NCBI RefSeq assembly: GCF_030816235.1
Contig: NZ_JAUSXT010000001.1
Span: 2,046,001 to 2,110,000, forward strand
Length of the DNA stretch: 64,000 nucleotides
DNA from: Microbacterium sp. W4I4
GTDB taxonomy: Bacteria > Actinomycetota > Actinomycetes > Actinomycetales > Microbacteriaceae
Direction: 5' to 3'
Shown here: piece by piece, positions 25,031-32,371 of the stretch
Position numbering within the stretch: position 1 is the first letter of the stretch
Layout of the letters: every line of letters begins with the position of its first letter
Notes under the pieces: generated by a model
Seen by the model: only the letters and a program-made list of their open reading frames with translations
Database searches by the model: none
What the model was told of the DNA's origin: nothing
Translations under genes and position numbers: made by a program

Positions 25031-26049
25031 GGTCGTTCCTGGCTGAGCACGGTCCGCGCCGGCGGGCCGTCACTTGCCGGCTCCGTCGCCTTTGGTCGGT
25101 TCATCGCAGCCGCGATCGCACGGAACCACCCGGCCAGGCCGTCCTTGGAGGTCAGAAGCACCAGTGCCAGCACTCCGCCGAGGACGATCTTGTCGATGTC
25201 GCCTCCGAAGGAGAAGTGCTGCTGCTGCACGACCAGGATGGCCGTCGCGAAGAGCGGTCCGAACAGGATCCGCTTGCCCGGAAGGATCACTGCGGTCAGC
25301 ATGAGCAGCAGGAAGAACTGGTCGAGCAGGTCCGGGCCGACGTATGCCCGCTGATAGGCGTAGAGCCAGCCGGCCAGGGCACTCGCGGGAGCCGACAGCA
25401 TGAAGACCAGTACCCGCGTCTTGCGTCCGTCGAAGCCCATCGTCGCGGTGAGCTCCGGGTTCAGGTGAGTCATGCGCGATGCGAGGCCGAGCCGCGAGCG
25501 ACGGAATCGGGCGACGGCGTAGAGCACCACGGCCAGCGCGACGAGCGCGACCGGATAGAAGGCCGCCGCGCTGCGCAGCTCCATGCCGCCGATGCTCAGG
25601 AACGGCATGCCGACCAGGCCGTCCGATCCGCCGAACAGCGGAACGTTGGTGACGATCGCCGACGCGATGATGGCGGAGGCGTAAGTGACCAGGGAGAACA
25701 CGAACTCCCTGGTGCGGATCGTCACCATGCCGAGCAGCAGGGCGATCGCCATCGAGATCAGCACGGCGACGATCAGCGACAGGAACGGGTCCCACTCCGC
25801 CTTGATGACCAGAAGCGCGGTCGTGTAGGCGCCTGCGGCCCAGAACACGGTCTGTCCGAGGCTCACCTCGCCCAGGTCGGAGAGGATGATGTCCATCCCG
25901 TATGAGGCGATCGCGAAGATCGCGATCAGCGTGAAGGTCGTGTAGATGCGGTTGCCGCCGCCGAAGGCGATGGGCAGCACGAACATGGCTGCGAACACCA
26001 CGACGGCACCGATGACATGACCGAGCGGGGACGTCAGGAACTTCTTCAT
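25027..26049 (-). CDS. LivM-like ABC permease
   Basis: 340 residues with 9 to 10 predicted membrane segments. SLGQTVFWAAGAYTTALL near residue 65 and the family loop around GFDGRKTRVLVFMLSAPASALAG mark it as LivM type. Its C-terminal tail (about 310-340) is hydrophilic. It forms the inner-membrane channel with LivH. Its ATG overlaps the LivH stop and its stop overlaps the dehydrogenase start, which ties import to catabolism. Livs of this kind carry branched amino acids but also aromatic and other carboxylic acids; the catabolic context favours the latter. Confidence 0.9.
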   Translation of the reverse strand: MKKFLTSPLGHVIGAVVVFAAMFVLPIAFGGGNRIYTTFTLIAIFAIASYGMDIILSDLGEVSLGQTVFWAAGAYTTALLVIKAEWDPFLSLIVAVLISMAIALLLGMVTIRTREFVFSLVTYASAIIASAIVTNVPLFGGSDGLVGMPFLSIGGMELRSAAAFYPVALVALAVVLYAVARFRRSRLGLASRMTHLNPELTATMGFDGRKTRVLVFMLSAPASALAGWLYAYQRAYVGPDLLDQFFLLLMLTAVILPGKRILFGPLFATAILVVQQQHFSFGGDIDKIVLGGVLALVLLTSKDGLAGWFRAIAAAMNRPKATEPASDGPPARTVLSQERP

Positions 26050-26906
26050 GCCCTCACCTTCAATCCCTGGGGGCGAACGACGAGGATGACGAGCATCACT
26101 GCGAACGCCGCGGCCATGGCGTACGCCGGAGAGACGTACGCGCCGAACAATGCGATGAACAGGCCGAGCCCGATACCTGCCACGAGACCGCCGATGATGC
26201 TTCCGATACCCCCGAGCACGACCACGAGGAACGTGATGATGACCTCTTCGAAGCCCATCGAGGTGAGGATCGGATGCCGTGGCCCGATCAGTGCGCCAGC
26301 CAGCGCCGCCGAGGCGACGGAGAACACGAAGACGCCGGCGTACACCTTTGCGGGATCGATGCCGTAGAGGCGGGCGAGGAACGGATCCTCGGCGACTCCG
26401 CGCACCATGCGCCCGACGCGGGTCTTCTCCAGCACGAACCAGGTGATCGCATAGAGGGCGACCGCGGCGATCACGATGAGCACCTCCTGCATCGTGACGT
26501 AGGTGTTCAGCACGTACAGCCGCTGCTTCATCGATTCGCTGGCGATCTGCTGCGGGTTGCCTCCGAAGAGGATCGACGAGCCGCCGGTGATGAGATAGCC
26601 GAATGCCAGCGTCACGAGCATGAGGTTGACGAGGTTCTGGCCGATGACCAGCTTGCGCATCATCACGTACAGGACGAACCCGACCAGGCCGACGACGACG
26701 AGCGCGATGGGCACCGCGATGAAGTACGGAAGCCCGAGGGACGACATGCACCACCAGGTGACGAATGCGCCGATCATGTACATCTGGCCGTGCGAGAAGT
26801 TCACCAGGCGGGCTGCGCTGAGCAGCACGGTCCAGCCGACTGCGAGCAGCGCATAGCCTGCGCCGAGCGCAACGCCGTTCACCAGTTGAGTGAGGAACTG
26901 GATCAT
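26046..26906 (-). CDS. LivH-like ABC permease
   Basis: 286 residues, about eight membrane segments. The start MIQFLTQLVNGVALGAGYAL and the segment SAARLVNFSHGQMYMIGAF are typical of LivH. The EAA-like loop is around FLARLYGIDPAKVYAG near residue 178. It partners with LivM. The ATG overlaps the LivF stop (ATGA). The substrate is expected to be the acid degraded by the downstream enzymes. Confidence 0.9.
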   Translation of the reverse strand: MIQFLTQLVNGVALGAGYALLAVGWTVLLSAARLVNFSHGQMYMIGAFVTWWCMSSLGLPYFIAVPIALVVVGLVGFVLYVMMRKLVIGQNLVNLMLVTLAFGYLITGGSSILFGGNPQQIASESMKQRLYVLNTYVTMQEVLIVIAAVALYAITWFVLEKTRVGRMVRGVAEDPFLARLYGIDPAKVYAGVFVFSVASAALAGALIGPRHPILTSMGFEEVIITFLVVVLGGIGSIIGGLVAGIGLGLFIALFGAYVSPAYAMAAAFAVMLVILVVRPQGLKVRA

Positions 26907-27631
26907 GATTCCTTCAGCCCTCCCAGGTAGGCGCTGACGGTGCGTTCGTCTTCACGCATCTCGTCGGCGGTTCCGGAGGCGAGGATCCGCCCCTGTTCGA
27001 TGAGTGACAGCCGGTCGGCGACCTCGAGCGCAGCACGCACGTTCTGCTCGACGAGAAGGACCGCGAGTCCGCCCTCGGCGAGTTGCTTGACGTGCGCGAG
27101 CACCTCCATGACGAGCTTCGGAGCGAGCCCCACGGAAGGCTCGTCGAGGATGAGCAAGGTGGGGGCGGCGCGCAGCGCGCGGCCGATGGAAAGCATCTGA
27201 CGCTCACCACCCGACAGCGTGCCCGCCTGCTGAGATGCGCGCTCCTCCAGCCGGGGGAACAGCGCGTAGATGTCATCGACGGAGTAGGTCCGGCCGGCCG
27301 TGTTCTGGGCCCGCACCATCGAGAGGTTTTCGTACACCGTCATGTCGCGGAACGCGCCGCGCATCTCCGGGACGAGCGCGATGCCCTGACGTGCGCGCAG
27401 GTCGGCGCGCATCCGGGACACGTCCTCGCCCATGAATCGCACGGTGCCGCCGACCTTCGGGGTCGCCCGCGACCATCCTGCGATCGCATTCACCAATGTG
27501 GACTTGCCTGCACCGTTCGCGCCTGCGATGGCCAGCAGCTCGCCGGGGGCGACGGTCAGACTGATGTCCGCGACCGCGACGGAGTGCCCATACCTGACGG
27601 AGATGTGCTCCGCTTCAAGAACATTCGTCAT
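26903..27631 (-). CDS. LivF-like ABC ATPase
   Basis: 242 residues. Walker A GANGAGKST near residue 37, signature LSGGERQMLSIGRAL near 138, Walker B LLILDEPS near 158 and the switch His region LVEQNVRAAL. It powers transport together with LivG. LivF proteins end with the YLG motif, seen here as SAYLGGLKES. The gene starts within the LivG stop (ATGA). Confidence 0.93.
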   Translation of the reverse strand: MTNVLEAEHISVRYGHSVAVADISLTVAPGELLAIAGANGAGKSTLVNAIAGWSRATPKVGGTVRFMGEDVSRMRADLRARQGIALVPEMRGAFRDMTVYENLSMVRAQNTAGRTYSVDDIYALFPRLEERASQQAGTLSGGERQMLSIGRALRAAPTLLILDEPSVGLAPKLVMEVLAHVKQLAEGGLAVLLVEQNVRAALEVADRLSLIEQGRILASGTADEMREDERTVSAYLGGLKES

Positions 27632-28452
27632 GCTGTCTTTCCTAGATAGGCCTCGAGTACGGCCGGGTCCCGCTGAACCGCAGAAGGGACGCCGTATGCG
27701 ATGGTGTTGCCGCGGTCGATCACCAATACCCGGTCGCAGACCTCTGTGACGAGATCCATGTGGTGCTCGATGAGGACGACGGCGATGCCTTCGTCCCGCA
27801 GACGCCGCAGCAGGCGTGCGAGAGCGCGCATGTCATCACCGCCGATCCCCGCACCCGGTTCGTCCACCAGGAGCACGTCCACTCCGGCGCCGTATGCCAC
27901 GACGATCGACAGCATCCGCTGCAGTCCGTGCGGCATGTCATCCGGGAGCATGCCGTGGTAGAGCTCTTCGATCCCGAAGGAGACCAGAAGCTCGCGCGCC
28001 GATTCGGCGCGGCCCCGGCGGCGGCGTGCCTCCTTCCACGGGAGCAGAGTGCTCTCGAGCAGCGAGGACGACGAGGATCCGTCGCTCTGGAACGCCGACA
28101 TGGCGTTCTCGAGCACGGTCAGCTCTCCGAAGAACGAGTTGTTCTGGAAGGTGCGGCGAAGACCGCGTCGAGACAGCTCCTGGGTGGATGCCCGGTCCAT
28201 CGGCCGCCCGTGAAGCAGCACTGAGCCGGTGCGCTTCACGGACGCCGTGATGCCCGCGAAACTGCTGCTCTTGCCCGCACCGTTGGGTCCGATGATGCCG
28301 AGGATCTCTCCCGCGCGCACCTCGAAGGTGAGGTCCTGCAGCGCGGTGAACGCGCCGTACTTGACGGTCAGTCCTTCAACGCTGAGGGCGGCCGGCGCCT
28401 CGGCATCCTGTCCGAGTGCGCCGCTCTCCGCCAGGGATGTGCCGGACGCCAT
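27628..28452 (-). CDS. LivG-like ABC ATPase
   Basis: 274 residues. Walker A GPNGAGKSS near residue 55, Walker B VLLVDEPGAGI near 180 and LIEHHMDLV near 215. The signature segment reads MPHGLQRMLSIVVAY in place of the canonical LSGGQ, a notable loss: the LivF partner keeps a good signature. An N-terminal extension of about 25 residues precedes the domain. It ends with VLEAYLG. It lies four bases after livK. Confidence 0.88.
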   Translation of the reverse strand: MASGTSLAESGALGQDAEAPAALSVEGLTVKYGAFTALQDLTFEVRAGEILGIIGPNGAGKSSSFAGITASVKRTGSVLLHGRPMDRASTQELSRRGLRRTFQNNSFFGELTVLENAMSAFQSDGSSSSSLLESTLLPWKEARRRRGRAESARELLVSFGIEELYHGMLPDDMPHGLQRMLSIVVAYGAGVDVLLVDEPGAGIGGDDMRALARLLRRLRDEGIAVVLIEHHMDLVTEVCDRVLVIDRGNTIAYGVPSAVQRDPAVLEAYLGKTA

Positions 28453-28456
28453 CGCC

Positions 28457-29653
28457 TTACTCCTCCCAGATCTTCTCGGGAATCTCGATCTGGTCGAGAA
28501 CCGTGATCTCCTGCGCGGAGACCTTGAACGCGTACATCGGGAAGATCTGCTGCCCCTTCTCGGTGAAGCTCACATCGCCGAGGATCGTGTTCTTGAAGGA
28601 ACCGCCGTGGATCTCGTCGGCGACCTTCTGACGCTCTGCGGAGCCGGCGGCGGTGACCGCCTGTGCCCAGACCTCCACCGACTGGGCCCCGAGTGCCGCG
28701 AACTTGTCGGGGGTCGCGCTGTTGTCCGCTTCGAAGCGCTTCATGAAGGTGACGTTGCGCTCGTAGGATGCCCAAGGCTCGGCGTCCGGGAAGTACAGAT
28801 CCGCCGAGATGGTGTCGACGGCATCCGCTCCCGCGGTCTCGACGACGGTGTGAGACACGGTTCCGGTTCCGGCGAAGTACGGGAAGCCGATGTTCGAGGC
28901 GCCCAGTTGCTGCATCAGCGCGGGCTGGCCGGAGGACTCCGCTGCATTGGCGCTGTACACGGCGTCGGGCTTGGCCGCGAGCACGTTCGAGATCGCGACG
29001 CGGAAGTCGGTGTCGGTGTACTCGAACTTCTCTTCCGCGACGACCTCGACATCGCTGGGCAGGTTCTTCTTGACGAAAGCGCCGGCGTCGAGGCCGTAGG
29101 CATCGTTCTGCAGCAGCATCGCCACGCGCTTGGCTCCGACTGTGTCGGACAGGTACTTGGCCGCGGTGTAGCCGCCGATCGCGTTGCCCGCGTTCATGCG
29201 CACCGCCGTCTCGTCGGCGCCGCCCAAGATGCTCGCGTTCTGCGGGATGCTGGTGATGTTCAGCACGTCGGCGCGTACCGTGATGGGCTGGATCGCGAGC
29301 GTGACGGGGCTGTTCCAGCCGCCCATGATCACGTCGACGCCTTCGTCGATCAGCTCGGTGGCCATCGAGACGCCGGTCGCCGGGGTGCTCTGGTCGTCGC
29401 GGGAGATGACCTCGATCTTGCGACCGTCCACGCCTCCCTCGTCATTGATGATGTCGACCTGCGCCTGGACGCCTTCCAGAACGTTCTTGCCGTTCGGTCC
29501 GGCCGCGCCGCTCAACGGCACGAGCACACCGATCTTGAGCGGCTCGCCGTCGCCGGCACCCGGGCTTTCCGTCGATGCGCTGCAACCTGCGAGAACCATC
29601 GTGGACGCGAGAGCGATTATCCCTACTCCGCGGTAAACGTTCGCCAACTTCAT
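28457..29653 (-). CDS. LivK-like substrate-binding lipoprotein
   Basis: 398 residues. A lipoprotein signal peptide ends in LAGC with Cys24 as the lipid anchor. The mature part is a type I periplasmic-binding fold beginning LKIGVLVPLSGAAGPNGK, the common start of LivK and aromatic-acid receptors. It captures the substrate outside the cell for LivHMGF. The ATG has a strong AGGAG site and this is the first gene of the 23-gene run; its upstream region holds two palindromes. The ligand cannot be read from sequence; an aromatic or alicyclic acid is inferred from the downstream enzymes. Confidence 0.9.
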   Translation of the reverse strand: MKLANVYRGVGIIALASTMVLAGCSASTESPGAGDGEPLKIGVLVPLSGAAGPNGKNVLEGVQAQVDIINDEGGVDGRKIEVISRDDQSTPATGVSMATELIDEGVDVIMGGWNSPVTLAIQPITVRADVLNITSIPQNASILGGADETAVRMNAGNAIGGYTAAKYLSDTVGAKRVAMLLQNDAYGLDAGAFVKKNLPSDVEVVAEEKFEYTDTDFRVAISNVLAAKPDAVYSANAAESSGQPALMQQLGASNIGFPYFAGTGTVSHTVVETAGADAVDTISADLYFPDAEPWASYERNVTFMKRFEADNSATPDKFAALGAQSVEVWAQAVTAAGSAERQKVADEIHGGSFKNTILGDVSFTEKGQQIFPMYAFKVSAQEITVLDQIEIPEKIWEE

Positions 29654-29676
29654 TGTCGTCTCCTGATGCTAGGGGG

Positions 29677-29698
29677 CAACCTACTACGGCGTAGGTTG
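29677..29698. promoter_or_regulatory. Operator candidate 1 for the CoA-pathway operon
   Basis: An inverted repeat with perfect 8-bp arms CAACCTAC (29677-29684) and GTAGGTTG (29691-29698) around a six-base centre. It lies 24-45 bp upstream of the livK ATG, at or just after the likely transcription start. It shares the CAACC/GGTTG ends with the second palindrome at 29736-29750. Confidence 0.65.
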
Positions 29699-29735
29699 TC
29701 GATAGATGCAACCATCGCAGGTGGACACGCGTTCG

Positions 29736-29750
29736 TCAACCCTGGGTTGA
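29736..29750. promoter_or_regulatory. Operator candidate 2 for the CoA-pathway operon
   Basis: TCAACCCTGGGTTGA is a perfect 7+1+7 palindrome. On the minus strand it overlaps a -35-like TTGACG (29734-29739), with a weak -10 (GATGGT, 29711-29716) 17 bp further on. The position suits repression of livK by the operon's TetR protein. Confidence 0.55.
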
Positions 29751-29808
29751 ATCACCCCTGACCCAGCCCGCACGGAATGATCGAAAGCCGGTCGGCTACG
29801 CTGGCCAG

Positions 29809-30327
29809 GTGAATCCCGAACTGGCCCACGCCGAGTCATTGATCCGCTCGATCCCGGACTATCCGTCACCGGGAATCCTGTTCCGGGACATCACCCCGCT
29901 GCTGGCGGATGCTGCCGCGCTGAACGCCACCACCCGTGCGCTCATCGAGCCGTTCGCGGGCACCTTCGACGTCGTCGCCGGAGTCGAAGCCCGCGGCTTC
30001 ATCCTCGCCGGCGCGGCAGCCATCACGGCGAACACGGGCTTCGTGCCGATCCGCAAGGCCGGCAAGCTGCCGCAGCCCGCGGCATCCGTCGACTACGCAC
30101 TCGAGTACGGCACCGCGACCATCGAGATGCACGATGACCTGCCCGAGGGCACCCGCATCCTTCTGATCGACGACGTGCTCGCCACCGGCGGCACGCTCGC
30201 CGCGGGACGCAGGATCATCGAGCAGCTCGGCTACACGGTCGCCGGCGTCAGCGTGCTGTTCGAGATCGCCGGCCTCGGCGGGCGCGAGCTGATCGGCGAC
30301 GTGCACACGGTCTTCCGCTCCGCCTGA
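29809..30327 (+). CDS. apt: Adenine phosphoribosyltransferase
   Basis: 172 residues, standard length. The PRPP-binding motif LLIDDVLATGGTLAAG near residue 120, the DYPSPGILFRDITPLL N-terminal signature and the VEARGFILAG loop define APRT, which converts adenine and PRPP to AMP in purine salvage. The start is GTG at 29809. No ribosome site is visible; a -10-like TACGCT lies about seven bases upstream, consistent with a leaderless mRNA. It is divergent from livK and shows no functional link to that operon. Confidence 0.95.
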   Translation: MNPELAHAESLIRSIPDYPSPGILFRDITPLLADAAALNATTRALIEPFAGTFDVVAGVEARGFILAGAAAITANTGFVPIRKAGKLPQPAASVDYALEYGTATIEMHDDLPEGTRILLIDDVLATGGTLAAGRRIIEQLGYTVAGVSVLFEIAGLGGRELIGDVHTVFRSA

Positions 30328-30359
30328 TCCCGCGTCGACTCAGAAGTGTCAGGACAGGG

Positions 30360-31028
30360 TCAGGACGCGGCCGGCGGCATCGCGAGGTCGGGTGGCGCAT
30401 CGCCGCGCTCGATCGCCGCGCGGATGGATACCGCGGCATGCGCCAGGCTGCTCACCGCGACGAGCTGGCGCGCGCGGGCGTTCACGGCGAGCAGCATCCG
30501 CCTGGCCACCTCATCCGGCGACCCCATCGGACCGAGTGCTGCGACGTTGCGGCCGGCCAGCGGCTCCAGCGCGTCGGCATACTCCATCAACTCGTCCACC
30601 TCGTAGTCCAGCCCGACCTCCGCGGCCTGGGCGAGTGCCGCGACGAGCCCATGAACCGCCGCGCCCGGATATCCGCGCCAGTCCCGCCGTCTCATCAGCT
30701 CGAAGGCACGCTCCTGGTACTCGGCGACATCCGCACCATCGGGTTCCGAGGGGACCTCGAGCGCGAAGGCCTGACAGGCATTCATGACCTCGAGGACCGA
30801 CACGTCCTCGGCATCGATCACGTCCGTCAGCGACCGGATCTCGGCGACCGACGCGCGGTACACGTCCCGCAGCACGAGGATCAGTCGCGCCCGATCGAGG
30901 TGGCGCTGCTCGTAATCTGCCGTGGTGCGGTTGCGCAGCCGACCGGACGGCATGATGCCCACCCTGATCCAGTGCTTCAGCGTGGTGGTGCTCACGCCGC
31001 TCTCCCCCGCGAGCTGTCTGAGCTTCAC
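30360..31028 (-). CDS. MerR-family transcriptional regulator
   Basis: 222 residues from a GTG start with GGGAGG seven bases upstream. The N-terminal MerR helix-turn-helix reads KLRQLAGESGVSTTTLKHWI and continues with a YEQRHLDRARLILVLRD helix; residues about 100-210 are an alanine-rich helical effector domain I do not recognise. It converges on apt, 32 nt apart. The wing lacks the R-Y motif details of metal sensors and no cysteine cluster is seen, so a metal role is unlikely. Target and ligand unknown. Confidence 0.82.
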   Translation of the reverse strand: MKLRQLAGESGVSTTTLKHWIRVGIMPSGRLRNRTTADYEQRHLDRARLILVLRDVYRASVAEIRSLTDVIDAEDVSVLEVMNACQAFALEVPSEPDGADVAEYQERAFELMRRRDWRGYPGAAVHGLVAALAQAAEVGLDYEVDELMEYADALEPLAGRNVAALGPMGSPDEVARRMLLAVNARARQLVAVSSLAHAAVSIRAAIERGDAPPDLAMPPAAS

Positions 31029-31146
31029 GTCCGCCCCTCCCGTCGCACGGAATCCGTTCCCCTGACATGTTGGAGAGCGAACCCTCGTCGCACTCTCCAC
31101 GATGCGCAAGCTGTGCGAAGACTCTAGCGTGCTTATGCACGGGTCT

Positions 31147-31176
31147 CTCTCACCCGCGGGGGGACGCGCGTGAGAG
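31147..31176. other. Hairpin in the merR-purS intergenic region
   Basis: Arms CTCTCACCCGCG and CGCGCGTGAGAG (one mismatch) enclose a GGGGGA loop. It lies between two divergent genes, so it is not an ordinary terminator of either. The 279-bp gap 31029-31307 has no supportable gene; it holds this hairpin, another at 31201-31241 and the purS promoter. Confidence 0.5.
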
Positions 31177-31200
31177 TCCGAGGGCTGGGGAATCCTCGAA

Positions 31201-31241
31201 TGTGTCCGGGCGGGGTACTGAGGGGTGCGAATCCGCCCGGG
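31201..31241. other. Second hairpin upstream of purS
   Basis: Arms TGTCCGGGCGG (31201-31211) and CCGCCCGGGCA (31231-31241), one mismatch, with a 19-nt loop. With the hairpin at 31147-31176 it forms a structured block about 70-160 bp before purS. It lies upstream of the -10-like box at 31295, so if that promoter is right the block is DNA-level or belongs to a different transcript. Confidence 0.45.
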
Positions 31242-31294
31242 CACAACTCCGTCGGCGCCGCTGACTCCGGACGATCCCGCTCACCCGGATCGCC

Positions 31295-31300
31295 TAGAAT
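31295..31300 (+). promoter_or_regulatory. -10 element TAGAAT of purS
   Basis: TAGAAT ends eight bases before the purS ATG. No Shine-Dalgarno sequence is present in the short space, suggesting a leaderless purSQ transcript, which is common in actinobacteria. No good -35 is visible. Confidence 0.5.
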
Positions 31301-31307
31301 CTCAGGT

Positions 31308-31556
31308 ATGCCCACCATCGTCGTCGACGTCATGCCCAAGGCCGAACTTCTCGACCCGCAGGGGAAGGCCGTCTCCGGAGCCTTCGCCCGCCTCGGCGTC
31401 GAAGGCTTCAGCCAGGTCCGCATCGGCAAGCGCTTCGAACTCACCGTCGACGGCGAGGTCACCGACGAGGTGCTCGCGGAAGCCCGTCGTCTGGCCGAGG
31501 ACGTGCTCTCCAACTCCGTGATCGAGGACGTCGTCGGCATCGAGGTCGCGCAGTGA
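31308..31556 (+). CDS. purS: Phosphoribosylformylglycinamidine synthase subunit PurS
   Basis: 82 residues, the usual size. [19 protein letters not shown] and the C-terminal [16 protein letters not shown] are typical. PurS is the small bridging subunit that joins PurL and PurQ in the fourth step of purine synthesis. The stop overlaps the GTG start of purQ (GTGA), so the two are co-translated. The start is the ATG at 31308, eight bases after a TAGAAT box. Confidence 0.94.
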   Translation: MPTIVVDVMPKAELLDPQGKAVSGAFARLGVEGFSQVRIGKRFELTVDGEVTDEVLAEARRLAEDVLSNSVIEDVVGIEVAQ

Positions 31557-32260
31557 CGACGCGCATCGGGGTCATCACGTTCCCCGGTTCGCTGGATGAT
31601 CGCGACGCGCAGCGCGCCGTGCGCATCGCCGGCGCCGAGCCGGTCGCCCTGTGGCACGGTTCGCACGACCTCGAGGGTGTGGACGCGCTCGTGCTTCCCG
31701 GCGGGTTCAGCTACGGCGACTACCTGCGCTCCGGTGCGATCGCTGCGCTGTCGCCGATCATGGCCGAGGTGAAGGATGCCGCGGCATCCGGCATGCCCGT
31801 CCTGGGCATCTGCAACGGATTCCAGATGCTCGTCGAGGCGCACCTGCTGCCGGGCGGGCTGATCCGCAACGACCACCAGCACTTCGTGCGCCGGGACCAG
31901 AAGCTCATCGTCGAGAACGCCGACACGGCCTGGACCAGCGATTTCGAGCAGGGCCAGGAGATCGTCATCCCGCTGAAGAACGGCGAGGGCGGCTACATCG
32001 CCGCCGACGACACGCTCGACCGGCTCGAGGGCGAGGGCCTGGTGGCGTTCCGCTACGCGGGCGTGAACCCGAACGGCTCGCTGCGCGACATCGCCGGCCT
32101 CACGAACGAGCGCGGCAACGTGGTGGGGCTCATGCCGCATCCCGAGCACGCCACCGAGCCCGGCTTCGGGCCCGACACGAACCACGCGATGCGCTCCGGG
32201 ATCGACGGGCTGGGATTCTTCACCAGCGCGATCGCCGCAGTCGCCCGCGCCGCCGCGTAG
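31553..32260 (+). CDS. purQ: Phosphoribosylformylglycinamidine synthase subunit PurQ (glutaminase)
   Basis: 235 residues. Class I glutamine amidotransferase: nucleophile Cys in VLGICNGFQ near residue 88 and His-Glu in LMPHPEHA near 195. It releases ammonia from glutamine for PurL. The start is GTG, overlapping purS. The large subunit gene purL is not next; the following gene is a secreted protease, so purL must be elsewhere. Confidence 0.96.
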   Translation: MTTRIGVITFPGSLDDRDAQRAVRIAGAEPVALWHGSHDLEGVDALVLPGGFSYGDYLRSGAIAALSPIMAEVKDAAASGMPVLGICNGFQMLVEAHLLPGGLIRNDHQHFVRRDQKLIVENADTAWTSDFEQGQEIVIPLKNGEGGYIAADDTLDRLEGEGLVAFRYAGVNPNGSLRDIAGLTNERGNVVGLMPHPEHATEPGFGPDTNHAMRSGIDGLGFFTSAIAAVARAAA

Positions 32261-32294
32261 TCGCCCTCCCCTCTCCCACTCCGCACTTCCACTC

Positions 32295-32323
32295 CTGACA
32301 CCGCCGCACGCGCGTGCTAGTTT
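32295..32323 (+). promoter_or_regulatory. Promoter of the M6 protease gene
   Basis: A -35-like CTGACA (32295-32300) and -10-like TAGTTT (32318-32323) are separated by 17 bp, about 50 bp upstream of the protease start, in an otherwise GC-rich stretch. Its separate promoter suggests the protease is not co-transcribed with purSQ. Confidence 0.5.
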
Positions 32324-32371
32324 TTACGTCGTCGCGCCCGGCGATCCCGGGCAAGTCACAAAGGAGTGAAC

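Noticed and set aside
31216..31245. A GGGTGCGAATCC stretch resembling a tRNA T-arm.
   Set aside because: No acceptor, D or anticodon arm can be folded around it; it belongs to the hairpin at 31201-31241.
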